This document shows positions 31,331 through 39,571 of a DNA stretch of 64,000 bases, in pieces; position 1 is the stretch's first letter, and each line of letters starts with the position of its first letter. Both the position numbers and the translations under genes were made by a program. This stretch comes from Pseudonocardia parietis (GTDB lineage Bacteria > Actinomycetota > Actinomycetes > Mycobacteriales > Pseudonocardiaceae): assembly GCF_017876315.1 (NCBI RefSeq), contig NZ_JAGINU010000001.1:1984001-2048000 (forward strand). Reading direction: 5' to 3'. The notes beneath the pieces were generated by a model, which was not told where the DNA came from, searched no databases, and worked only from the letters and a program-made list of their open reading frames with translations.

Positions 31331-33273
31331 GCGCCGCGGTCGTGCGCTACCCGCATCTCGCCTCCGGACTGTCCCGCGGCAGGCTGCGGCTGAAGAACCG
31401 GGTCGTGTTCCCCGGCCACCAGACGCTGATGTCGTCCGAGGGCGTCGTCGGTGACCAGATGTACCGGTACTACCTGGAGCGGGCCAAGGGCGGGACCGGT
31501 GCGATCGTCGTCGAGGGCGCCGCGATCCACCCGACCGCTCCCAAGTTCCCCGAGTACCTGCTCGCCTACGACGAGAAGATCATCCCCTCGCTGGACCGGT
31601 TGGCCGACGGCCTGCACGAGCACGACTGCGCGGTCTGGGTGCAGCTGGCGCACAGCGGGTCCCGGATGCCCTCGCTGGACTCGTTCCACGCGCTGTGGGC
31701 TCCGTCGGACGTCCGCAGCGCGATCTCACCGGAGATCCCGCACTCGATGACCGAGGCCCAGATCCAGGAGCTCCTCGACGGGTACGAGCAGGCGGCGCGG
31801 GTGGTCGGGCGGTCCCGGGTCGACGGGGCCGAGTTCCACAGCGCGCACGAGTACCTGCCGGTGCAGTTCCTCTCCCCGGTGAACAACCGGCGCACCGACC
31901 GCTGGGGCGGGTCGCTGGAGAACCGGATGCGGTTCCTGCTGGAAGGGCTGCGCCGCACCCGGGCGGGGCTCGGCGACGAGAAGGTGCTCGGCCTGCGGCT
32001 CAACGGGGACGACCTGCGCGCCGACGGGCTGCACAGCGACGACTACGTCGAGATCGCCCGCCGGGTCGCCGAGACCGGGCTGATCGACTACCTCAGCGTC
32101 AGCGCGGGCACCTCGGCCGACAACCACCTCATCGTCCCCCCGATGGACGTGGAGCACGGTGTGTTCGTGCCCTTCGCCGCGGCGATCCGCACGGTCGTGG
32201 ACGTACCGGTGATCGCGGTCGGGCGGATCAAGGATCCGGACCACGCCGAGCGGATCCTGGAGTCGGGTGAGGCCGACGTCGTCGCGGTCACCCGGTCCCA
32301 GATCGCGGACCCGGAGTGGGTGAACAAGGTCCAGCACGCCCCGGAGACCGCCCGGCCCTGCATCGGCTGCAACCAGGGCTGCTTCGGCAACCTCTATCTC
32401 ACCCGGCACCTGACCTGCTCGGTGAACCCCGCGGTCGGCCGGGAGGCCGATCTCGGGCTCGGCACCGCCGCCCCGGCCGCCGAGCGGCTGAGAGTCGCGG
32501 TGGTCGGCGGGGGACCGGCGGGGATGGAGACCGCGGTCGTGGCCGCCGGGCGCGGGCACGACGTCGTGCTGTTCGAGGCACGCGACGCCCTCGGCGGCCA
32601 GGTCCCGGTGGCGTCCTCCACCGCCGCCCGCGCCGAGCTGGCCGAGATCGTCGAGTACCAGGCGGCCGAGCTGAAGCGGCTCGGGGTGGACATCCGGCTC
32701 GGCGTCCGCGCCGCCGCCGGCTCGTTCGCCGGGTTCGATGCCGTCGTCGTCGCGACCGGATCGGCGCCGCGGGACACCGCGCTCGAGGTCGACGGCGGGC
32801 GGGTGCTCGATCCGGTCGCCGCCCTCGCGGCCCGGGACGAGGACTGGGCGGGCAGGCGGGTGGTCGTCGTCGACGAGGTCGGGCACTTCCCGGCCTACCT
32901 GCCGGCCGAGGTGCTGGCCGACGCGGGTGCCGAGGTCGTGGTGTCCACGCCGAAGCTCTCGGCCGGCTCCGGGCTCGACTCGGCCACGATGATGACCATG
33001 CACCGGCGCCTGGCGCGCAAGGGCGTCGAGTTCCTGGTGCACGCCGCGGCCACCCGGGTGGTTCCGGGCGCGGTCCACTTCACCGACACGCTCTCGGGCA
33101 TCGGGTTCGACCGCCCGGCCGACGTGGTCGTGGTCGCCGGTGGGAACCGGGCTCGCGACGAGCTCGCCACCGAGCTGGACCACCCGCGGGTGTTGCTGGT
33201 CGGGGACGCGAACGCGCCACGGACGATCACCGAGGCGGTGCGCGAGGGCCGGCTCGCCGGCCGATCGCTATGA
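31327..33273 (+). CDS. Old Yellow Enzyme/2,4-dienoyl-CoA reductase-like flavoprotein
   Basis: A 648-residue protein with three parts. Residues about 1-350 form an FMN TIM barrel (LKNRVVFPGHQT, GAEFHSAHEYLP, DRWGGSLENRMRF). A 4Fe-4S motif CIGCNQGCFGN...TCSVNP follows, then FAD/NAD domains with VAVVGGGPAGMETAVVA. This matches DCR/trimethylamine-dehydrogenase-type enzymes that reduce enoyl or dienoyl thioesters or ring double bonds. GTG 31327 overlaps the SDR stop. It closes the operon that begins at 22519. Confidence 0.9.
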   Translation: MSAAVVRYPHLASGLSRGRLRLKNRVVFPGHQTLMSSEGVVGDQMYRYYLERAKGGTGAIVVEGAAIHPTAPKFPEYLLAYDEKIIPSLDRLADGLHEHDCAVWVQLAHSGSRMPSLDSFHALWAPSDVRSAISPEIPHSMTEAQIQELLDGYEQAARVVGRSRVDGAEFHSAHEYLPVQFLSPVNNRRTDRWGGSLENRMRFLLEGLRRTRAGLGDEKVLGLRLNGDDLRADGLHSDDYVEIARRVAETGLIDYLSVSAGTSADNHLIVPPMDVEHGVFVPFAAAIRTVVDVPVIAVGRIKDPDHAERILESGEADVVAVTRSQIADPEWVNKVQHAPETARPCIGCNQGCFGNLYLTRHLTCSVNPAVGREADLGLGTAAPAAERLRVAVVGGGPAGMETAVVAAGRGHDVVLFEARDALGGQVPVASSTAARAELAEIVEYQAAELKRLGVDIRLGVRAAAGSFAGFDAVVVATGSAPRDTALEVDGGRVLDPVAALAARDEDWAGRRVVVVDEVGHFPAYLPAEVLADAGAEVVVSTPKLSAGSGLDSATMMTMHRRLARKGVEFLVHAAATRVVPGAVHFTDTLSGIGFDRPADVVVVAGGNRARDELATELDHPRVLLVGDANAPRTITEAVREGRLAGRSL

Positions 33274-33344
33274 GCTTCACCGGCGCCACGGGCCGGCCTC
33301 CTACTGGCCCCCGTGGCGCCGTCTCCTGCGATCCCGAGGAGCAG

Positions 33345-33471
33345 ATGACCGTGCCCCGACGACCCCACCCTCGACGAGCTGCGGGCCGCGATCCGGGAGC
33401 TGTGCGTGACGTGGCGTGGCGAAGGACGCTACACAGCACGCAGCGACTCGTGGCTGCGCAGCCCAGGGTGA
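33345..33471 (+). pseudogene. Short frameshifted ORF, hypothetical
   Basis: An ATG at 33345 with GAGGAG upstream starts MTVP. After a run of four C's the reading frame must shift by one base to continue as DDPTLDELRAAIRELCVTWR and onward to a TGA at 33469. The shifted frame looks like a genuine amphipathic protein of about 40 residues, so a one-base change in the C-run probably broke a small gene. Family not recognised. Confidence 0.35.
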
Positions 33472-33750
33472 TGGGCAGCGGCCTCGGCCGCCGCCCGAAC
33501 TCGGTCTTTGTGGCGCAAGAGCAGCCGGCCGACCCGGTAGGTAGATCAGCGGGGTCTATGTAACCAGGGGCGCACCGTTTGGGGGCAGCACCCGACCCCG
33601 CGTCAGGATTCGGTGGGCACCGGGCGGCGTAATCGTCGCTCCCCTCATGCGGGGGCCGAGGAAAATTCATAATCATGATGAGCACGTGTCCGCGTCGCAG
33701 TCTCATCGTGGTGACGCTTGACACTGTCGTGGGGTCGCGTCAGTCTAGGG

Positions 33751-33762
33751 TTATCGTTATCA
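33751..33762. promoter_or_regulatory. Weak match to the TGATkATwATCA operator
   Basis: TTATCGTTATCA agrees with the 8162 element in 9 of 12 positions and shares GG before and G after it. It lies in the degraded stretch and may mark the former promoter of a lost gene. Confidence 0.3.
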
Positions 33763-33948
33763 GTATCGGGGTGTGGGCGTGACAGTCCGCCCCCTGGGAG
33801 GTGCACGAAGGCGTGTCCAAAGCCCAGGCCGACCTAACGAACCAACGCGACATGTGTGCCAACGTCGGTGACGGCCGCTGCACGGTGGGCCGGAACCCGG
33901 ACGATAAGTGTGAGTTCGTAGCGGGGTTTCACGTCGCAGCTGCCGGCC

Positions 33949-34170
33949 ATGATCCTGGTCAACGCGGTTGTTCCGGCCCCGATGAACGACCTGCCGCGGC
34001 TGATTCAAGACATCGACACCTACTACTCGTTCGGCTCGCTCGACGAGTTCGCGGCGGCGTCCGATCGCGTGTAGGGGTATCTCGATCGTTTCCTCGTATC
34101 GCGCAACGATCGGGAGTTCAAGGGCGTCATCGTCGCCGGTGTGGGCAGGGATGTCGCGTCCTGTCTGTGA
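33949..34170 (+). pseudogene. Remnant of an unidentified gene with an internal stop
   Basis: From ATG 33949 a frame reads MILVNAVVPAPMNDLPRLIQ and on to SLDEFAAASDRV, then TAG at 34072. The same frame continues protein-like (GYLDRFLVSRNDREFKGVIV) to a TGA at 34168. The uninterrupted style across the TAG suggests a decayed coding fragment. No family could be assigned, and flanking frames do not extend it convincingly. Confidence 0.35.
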
Positions 34171-34721
34171 GAAGGCGAGGTCTGCCTCCTGCTCGGCGTG
34201 ATCATCGGCGGGCTTGCGACGGCCGCTCGCGCGATGGCCGGGACAGTCCGGCGCTGCGCTATCCAACTCGAGGTGAAGATCGGCTCGTGGTCAACGCCCC
34301 GCGCACGTCCCGGGTCGGAATGCGTGTCATGGCTCGACGAAACTCGACATTCGTCGCGAGGGCGTCGTGCAGGCGGCGCTCGCTCTCGAGTCTCGACAGC
34401 CGCGGGGCGCGGGCACTGGACGGCGTCGCAGCGATGTTCACCAGGGGAATGGTGATCTCCACGAGCTCTGTAACCTCGCCGGTCCGATTCACAGATCCCG
34501 TAGCCCAGTTGACCCGGCCATGGCCGCAGGCGCGGTCCGCTGCGTCACCGAGGATTCAGCAGTCCTGATCGAGCTTTAGTGCAAGATCCTCGCTGCTGGT
34601 TGACGACGCTCCGTAATTGGCCGAGAAGGTGCTCGGCAATTGCGTTGGGAGTCGATAGATCGTAATTGGCATTGCCATGATATGCGTGTCCATGGAAAGT
34701 GGAGTCGAAAGGAAAAATGCA

Positions 34722-36032
34722 GTGACCGACACATCTAGTGAGGTCAGCTTCTTCGACCCGGCCACCAACAAGTGCCCCTACGGAGCTCATCAGAAGCTGC
34801 GGGATGAGGCACCGGTGTGGCGTGATCCGGCGACCGGCATGTACGTGCTGACACGGTACGAGGACATTCGTCACGTGCTCGCGGAGCCGAAGATCTACAC
34901 CAACCGCGTCGGCAGTGCTGCCGGCATGACCGAGAAGGCAGTGCGACCCGAGGACCCCGACCAAGCCGCTGCCTTCGACAAGGAGGCCGACCACTCGCAT
35001 GAGCTGGCCGCTCTCTACGAGAACGAGGGTTGGACGCCGGTGGCGACGCTGGATGCTCTCGACGCACCGGAGCACCTGCAACTACGCCGGATGTTCAGCG
35101 ATGCCTTTCGGCCCGCGAGGATCAGCAAACTGGACCCGTTCGTAGAGCGCCTGGCCAACAAGCTGATGGATGACTTCATCGATTCACGCGAGTGTGAATG
35201 GGTGAAGGCGTATGCCGTGCCGCTGCCGCTTTACACGATCGGCGAACAGATGGGTGTGCCCGAGGAGGACATGCCGAAGATCAAGGCATGGACAGACGCC
35301 TGGGTGCAGCGGCTGGGGCTGATGCAGACCCACGAGGAGCGGATGTGGTCGGCCAAGAAGGAGATCGAGGCACAGCAGTACTTCCAGCCGATCTTCGAGA
35401 GGCTCCGTGAGTGCCCAGAGGACTCGCTGCTCAGCGACCTCGTCAACAAGGAGATTCCTGAATGGGGCCGCACTCTCAACGACAATGAGCTCCACTCGGA
35501 GATGATGGCCGACTTCTTCGTCGGTGGCTCCGAGACGACCACGAATGCCCTGGCGGCAGGAATGGTTATGCTCGTCGAGCGCCCAGATGTCTTCAAAGCT
35601 CTCAAAGCTGACCCGGAGAAGTACCTGCCGACGTTCATCGAAGAGGTCGTCCGCCTCGAAGCCCCCGTACAGGCGATGCTGCGCGAGACCTCCGAGGACG
35701 TCACCCTGCACGGCATCGCCATCCCAGCCGGCTCGATCGTCAGCCTCCGCTTCGGCGCGGCCAACCGCGATGAACGCTACTACCGTGACCGCGCCTCCGA
35801 GATCGACCTCGAGCGTGCCAAACCGCGCTCACACCTGGGCTACGGCGGTGGCGCGCACGTCTGCCTCGGCGCCCCGCTGGCCCGCCGTGAGCTCTACTAC
35901 GGCTTCAAGACCGTGGTGCAGCGCATCGAGAGCATCCGGTTGCCGGAGAAGAACACCTTCGACCACAACCCGAGCTACTTCCTGCGCGGGCTGAAAGAGT
36001 TGTGGGTGGAATTCACCCCTGTCGCAACGTGA
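34722..36032 (+). CDS. Cytochrome P450 (CYP D), lone and lower-GC
   Basis: A 436-residue P450. The I-helix is FFVGGSETTTNAL (acid and Thr both present), ExxR is EVVR, and the heme loop YGGGAHVCLGAPLARRE has Cys at about 381. GTG 34722 is chosen for the AAAGGA upstream; ATG 34692 is an in-frame alternative. Codon use is less GC-biased than its neighbours, especially in the first third (for example ACATCTAGT, CTTTAC). It lies next to a degraded stretch with no ferredoxin beside it, which together suggest acquisition by transfer. Electron partners could be the ferredoxins in region 1. Confidence 0.9.
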   Translation: MTDTSSEVSFFDPATNKCPYGAHQKLRDEAPVWRDPATGMYVLTRYEDIRHVLAEPKIYTNRVGSAAGMTEKAVRPEDPDQAAAFDKEADHSHELAALYENEGWTPVATLDALDAPEHLQLRRMFSDAFRPARISKLDPFVERLANKLMDDFIDSRECEWVKAYAVPLPLYTIGEQMGVPEEDMPKIKAWTDAWVQRLGLMQTHEERMWSAKKEIEAQQYFQPIFERLRECPEDSLLSDLVNKEIPEWGRTLNDNELHSEMMADFFVGGSETTTNALAAGMVMLVERPDVFKALKADPEKYLPTFIEEVVRLEAPVQAMLRETSEDVTLHGIAIPAGSIVSLRFGAANRDERYYRDRASEIDLERAKPRSHLGYGGGAHVCLGAPLARRELYYGFKTVVQRIESIRLPEKNTFDHNPSYFLRGLKELWVEFTPVAT

Positions 36033-36193
36033 AAGTCACCACGTAACAGGCGAGACATCGTCGCCGCGGCTTTCCGGGAATCGCAACGCTTTCCGTGCCG
36101 TCGCCCGGTCGGCTCCCGGCATGTCGGCCATGGCCACGGGTTGCCCAAGCTACGGCGCTCGAGCCGCGGCGAGTGTGGTGCACCCGGCACCGG

Positions 36194-37015
36194 TCACGGC
36201 ACGTCCTCGAACGCCGGTGGGCGCTTCGCGAAGTTGGCGGTGACCGCCTCCACCTGGTTCGGGCTCCCGATCAGCGCGCTGATCTCGGTCTGCTCGGCGG
36301 CGAACCCGGTGGCCAGGTCCACCCGCCCGGCGAGGTCGAGCAGCCGCTTCGCGGCGCGCACGGCGTGCGGGTTGCGGCCGGCGATCTCGCGGGCCAGGGC
36401 GAGCGCGGCGCCGAGCGGGTCGGGATCGGTCCGGGTGGCGAGCCCGAGCGCTGCCGCCTCCGTCCCGTCGATCTTCCGCCCGGTCAGGGTGAGTTCCTTC
36501 GCGACGTCCCGGCCGACCAGCTCGGGCAGCAGCTGGGTGCCGGTCATGTCGGGGATCAGCCCCCACGCGACCTCCATCACCGAGAGTCGCGCGTCCGGGG
36601 CGACGATGCGGATGTCGGCGCCCAGCGCGATCTGCAGGCCGCCGCCGAGCGCGTTGCCGCGCATCGCGGCGATCACCGGCACCGGCAGCTCCGCCCACAC
36701 GTACGCGGCCCGCTGACCGGTCGCCTGCGCCGGCCCGTCCGAGGGCGGCAGCTGCGCGGTGGCCGACAGCCGTTCGCCGGACGCCATGGCCGTGAACGAG
36801 CCGAAGTCGAGCCCCGCGCAGAAGTCCGGGCCCTCCCCCGAGAGCACGACGACGCGCACCGCCGGGTCGGTCCGCAGCTGTTCGCCCGTCGTGACCAGGG
36901 CTTCGAACATGGCCGGGTCCAGCGCGTTGCGCTTGTCCGGGCGGGACAGCCGGACATCGGCCACCCCCTCGGAGACGGTGACGCGCACGCGGTCGGTGCC
37001 GTTCTGCTCGCTCAT
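36194..37015 (-). CDS. Enoyl-CoA hydratase/isomerase (crotonase family)
   Basis: A 273-residue crotonase: DFCAGLDFGSF and NALGGGLQIALGADI form the oxyanion hole. At the first catalytic site Gln replaces Glu (GGLQ), while SVMEVAWGLIPDMTG keeps the Glu and adds an Asp as in dienoyl-CoA isomerases. Isomerase or hydratase activity on a modified acyl-CoA is therefore possible. ATG 37015 has AGGAGCAGC upstream. It is a single-gene unit convergent with the P450 across 160 bp that show nothing clear. Confidence 0.85.
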   Translation of the reverse strand: MSEQNGTDRVRVTVSEGVADVRLSRPDKRNALDPAMFEALVTTGEQLRTDPAVRVVVLSGEGPDFCAGLDFGSFTAMASGERLSATAQLPPSDGPAQATGQRAAYVWAELPVPVIAAMRGNALGGGLQIALGADIRIVAPDARLSVMEVAWGLIPDMTGTQLLPELVGRDVAKELTLTGRKIDGTEAAALGLATRTDPDPLGAALALAREIAGRNPHAVRAAKRLLDLAGRVDLATGFAAEQTEISALIGSPNQVEAVTANFAKRPPAFEDVP

Positions 37016-37084
37016 GCTGCTCCTCCTGGCCCGGGGGACCGGGCCGGTCGCTGTGGACCAACGGTAGAACGCCGGCCCCGGGGC

Positions 37085-37747
37085 TCAAGCGTCGCGCGGG
37101 GTGACCAGGCCGGATTCGTAGGCGAAGACGACGAGTTGGGCGCGGTCGCGGGCATGGAGCTTGGACATCGCCCGGTTGATGTGGGTCTTCGCGGTGAGCG
37201 GGCTGATCACCATGCGGGCGGCGATCTGGTCGTTGCCCAGGCCCTGTGCGACCAGGGTGACGGCCTCGCGTTCGCGGTTGGTCAGCTGGGTGAGCGCGGT
37301 CCCGGCGTGATCATGGGGTGGCTGGGTGACGTAGCGGTCGATCAGCTTGCGGGTGATCGACGGTGCGAGCAGGGCGTCGCCGCGCGCGGCGACGCGGACG
37401 GCGTGGAGGAAGTCCTCGGGCTGGATGTCCTTGACGAGGAATCCGGCCGCTCCGGCGCGCAGTGCGTGGAAGACGTACTCGTCCAGGCCGTAGTTGGTCA
37501 GGACGACGACGTGTACCCCGGCCAGGGTCGGGTCCGCGGCGATGCGTCGGGTCGCCTCGATGCCGTCGACGACCGGCATCTGGATGTCGACCAGGGCGAG
37601 GTCGGGCAGGTGCTGCCTGGCGAGTGCCAGGCCGTCGCTGCCGTCGCCGGCCTCGGCCACCACCTCGATGTCGTCCTCGGCCTCGAGCAGCGCGCGGAAC
37701 CCGCTACGGATCAGCGGCTGGTCGTCGATCAGCAGGACCCGGATCAT
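37085..37747 (-). CDS. NarL/FixJ-family response regulator
   Basis: A 220-residue response regulator. The receiver domain has phospho-acceptor D54 (LALVDIQMPVVDG) with acidic pair DD at 8-9 and Lys in FLVKDIQ. The C-terminal LuxR helix-turn-helix (LTNREREAVTLVAQGLGNDQ, then TAKTHINRAMSKL) binds DNA. Its ATG overlaps the kinase stop by 4 bp, so the two form one system. The target genes are unknown; the adjacent small membrane-protein gene at 39058 is a candidate. Confidence 0.92.
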   Translation of the reverse strand: MIRVLLIDDQPLIRSGFRALLEAEDDIEVVAEAGDGSDGLALARQHLPDLALVDIQMPVVDGIEATRRIAADPTLAGVHVVVLTNYGLDEYVFHALRAGAAGFLVKDIQPEDFLHAVRVAARGDALLAPSITRKLIDRYVTQPPHDHAGTALTQLTNREREAVTLVAQGLGNDQIAARMVISPLTAKTHINRAMSKLHARDRAQLVVFAYESGLVTPRDA

Positions 37748-38862
37748 GTGGTGTGCTCCACGGGAAGCTCGGCCAGGACGGTGAAGCCGCCCTCGCTGCG
37801 CGGCGCCGCCTGTAGCCGACCGCCGAGGGCGGTGACGCGTTCGCGCATCCCGAGCAGCCCGGAACCGGGTACCGGCGCGGTGTCCGATGTGGCCGTGCCG
37901 TCGTCGTCGACCCGGATGACCAGGGCGTCGAGCCGGTAGTCGATCCGGACCGACGCGGTCGCGGCGGCGGCGTGCCGGACGATGTTGGTCAGCGACTCCT
38001 GAACGATCCGGTACCCGGTCCGGTCCGTCGCGGCCGGTAGGTCGTGTCGTTGCCCGTCGATCGTCAGCGTCGCGTCCAGACCGGTCGCGCGGGCATGTTC
38101 GACCAGGTCCGGGACGTGGTCGAGCCCACGTGCGGGGTTCGTCTCCTCGTCACGCAGCGCTTCGAGGGTCGCCCGTAGTTCCCGGGCCGCCTCCCGACCG
38201 GCGTCCCGGATCGCCAGCATGGCCGGTGGGACCTGTTCGTCTCGCTTGCGGGCCAGGTGAACGGCGGCTTCGGCCTGCACCTTGATGACCGAGATCTGGT
38301 GGGTCAGCGAATCGTGCAGCTCCCGTGCGATGTGCAGGCGCTCCTCGTCGGCGCGGCGCCGCGCGGTCTCCTCCCGGGTGCGCTCGGCCTCGTCCGCCCG
38401 GCGCTCGGCCTGACGCAGCGCTTCCCCCGCCGTGCCGGCGGCGATCAGCCACGCCAGCGGGAGCACGTCGCGGGCCTGCAGGAACGCCTGGCCCACGGTC
38501 ACATCGAGGGGCGAGAGGAGCAGCGCCGGCGGAACAACGGCCAGCATGATCAGCGAGCCGGCCACCGTGACGAGGCGATACCCCGCCCGCACCGCGGCGT
38601 ACACCGCGACCAGGTACGCGACGGCCGGCACGTCCAACCCGAGAGCCTGGTGGCCGAGCACGCACAACCCGGTCACCGCCAGCACGAGCACCGGCGCTCG
38701 CCGCCACGCCACCAGCGACAGACCCCCGGCCACGAGCAACCCGTAGGCCAGCGGGTCCAGCCGTACGAGCTGGGGTCGGTCGAGCAGGGCGGTGGCCAGC
38801 AGGATCGCCGCCACGCCGACGCCGATCACCCAGTCCCGGACCCCGACCCGGCCCCTGCCCAT
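37744..38862 (-). CDS. DesK/NarL-type sensor histidine kinase
   Basis: A 372-residue kinase. The first 160 residues hold about five membrane helices with no extended external domain, suggesting sensing within the membrane. A short coiled coil (RQAERRADEAERTREETARR) leads to the HisKA_3 phosphorylation site ARELHDSLTHQISVI. The ATPase domain is marked by ESLTNIVRHAAA and GSGLLGMRERV. It phosphorylates the response regulator encoded directly downstream. Confidence 0.92.
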   Translation of the reverse strand: MGRGRVGVRDWVIGVGVAAILLATALLDRPQLVRLDPLAYGLLVAGGLSLVAWRRAPVLVLAVTGLCVLGHQALGLDVPAVAYLVAVYAAVRAGYRLVTVAGSLIMLAVVPPALLLSPLDVTVGQAFLQARDVLPLAWLIAAGTAGEALRQAERRADEAERTREETARRRADEERLHIARELHDSLTHQISVIKVQAEAAVHLARKRDEQVPPAMLAIRDAGREAARELRATLEALRDEETNPARGLDHVPDLVEHARATGLDATLTIDGQRHDLPAATDRTGYRIVQESLTNIVRHAAAATASVRIDYRLDALVIRVDDDGTATSDTAPVPGSGLLGMRERVTALGGRLQAAPRSEGGFTVLAELPVEHTT

Positions 38863-38930
38863 CCGTGCACGTTAGCCGGACAGCCGCCCGGGCGACTCCT
38901 GCGCACGGACGATCAGTGGTCTACCGCGAA

Positions 38931-38948
38931 CACGGTAGGTCCCCCGCT
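38931..38948. promoter_or_regulatory. Inverted repeat between kinase and membrane-protein genes
   Basis: CTACCG (38931-38936) and CGGTAG (38943-38948) are inverted around CGAACA, in the 195-bp gap between the divergent kinase and DUF6223-like genes. It could be a response-regulator site, but the half-sites are short. Confidence 0.25.
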
Positions 38949-39057
38949 GCGTGCAGCGTGCGCAGCAGCCCGGACTGCCCGCCGCGGGACGACGACCGGC
39001 GCTCCACCGGCCGACATGCTCGGTACCACGCCCGTCGAGCAGGAGAAGGAGCATCTC

Positions 39058-39480
39058 ATGTCCGTCCGTGAACTACCGGTCCTCGCGCTGGCGTCGCTCG
39101 TCGTGACCCAGCCGGACCCCACCGGTGCCTACACGCTGACAGCCGGCCGCTTCTGGTCCTTGGTGGCCGTGCTGGTCGGGCTGGCCGGCACGATCATCGG
39201 CGCGCTGGCGCTGACCCGCTCCACCGGCCGGAACGGCACCGGCAGGAAGGGAGCTCTCGTGGCCCTGCCGGCCGGGCTGAGCGGTGCCGCCATCGGCGGG
39301 CTGGTCGTGGCCGCCGCCGAGGGTGGCCCCGGCACCGGCTACGGCATCGTCGGCGGCTACATCGCCCTCGTCATCGGCCTGATCGCCGTGAGCCTCGGCG
39401 GGCTGGCGCTGGCCCGCTCCCGTACCACCGGCAGACAGGTCGAGGTCGTCGACAACACGCGTCGCAACCGAGGTCGGTGA
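39058..39480 (+). CDS. Small membrane protein, DUF6223-like
   Basis: A 140-residue protein with about four hydrophobic segments: the N-terminal ELPVLALASLVV, FWSLVAVLVGLAGTIIGALA, a Gly-rich one around AGLSGAAIGGLVVAA, and YIALVIGLIAVSLGGLALAR. The YTLTAGRFW entry and the Arg-rich cytoplasmic tail resemble actinobacterial DUF6223 proteins; this assignment is from memory of the family. ATG 39058 follows AGGAGAAGGAG. It is divergent from the two-component system, which may regulate it. Confidence 0.65.
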   Translation: MSVRELPVLALASLVVTQPDPTGAYTLTAGRFWSLVAVLVGLAGTIIGALALTRSTGRNGTGRKGALVALPAGLSGAAIGGLVVAAAEGGPGTGYGIVGGYIALVIGLIAVSLGGLALARSRTTGRQVEVVDNTRRNRGR

Positions 39481-39546
39481 ACGGGTCCCCTCAGACGTCG
39501 AAATCGCCCATGTTCTGTACGCCGTCGCCCCGCGATGCCATGCTGC

Positions 39547-39562
39547 CTGAACGATCGTTAAG
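39547..39562. promoter_or_regulatory. TetR operator candidate upstream of acyl-CoA dehydrogenase operon
   Basis: CTGAACGATCGTTAAG, a 16-bp near-perfect palindrome (core AACGATCGTT perfect), overlapping the ribosome site of the gene at 39572. Related sites lie at 42951-42990 and 47910-47926, in front of the other units of the same cluster. Confidence 0.55.
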
Positions 39563-39571
39563 GAGGCCAGG

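Larger units (their letters stand above)
33274..34721. other. Poorly coding, apparently degraded stretch
   Basis: About 1.45 kb with no convincing intact gene. Reading frames are short and lack the codon bias of the flanks. Two protein-like remnants are listed separately (33345-33471 and 33949-34170). AT-rich patches lie at 33663-33690, 33741-33765 and 34600-34680. The last directly precedes the P450 and contains the palindrome TGGCATTGCCA at 34667-34677. No terminal inverted repeats or transposase motifs were found by eye. Confidence 0.6.

Noticed and set aside
33718..33751. TTGACA at 33718-33723 as the -35 of a promoter with TAGGGT at 33746
   Set aside because: The spacer would be 22 bp, too long for a standard sigma-70-type promoter, and no intact gene follows.
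33760..34568. Long overlapping frames on both strands (33760-34266 minus, 33801-34568 plus) as real genes
   Set aside because: Products are Arg/Pro/His-rich with no recognisable motif or ribosome site, and codon use is unlike the flanking genes.
34545..35081. Minus-strand frame over the P450 start as a transposase fragment
   Set aside because: Its first part is antisense to conserved P450 sequence and the rest has no DDE or recombinase motif.
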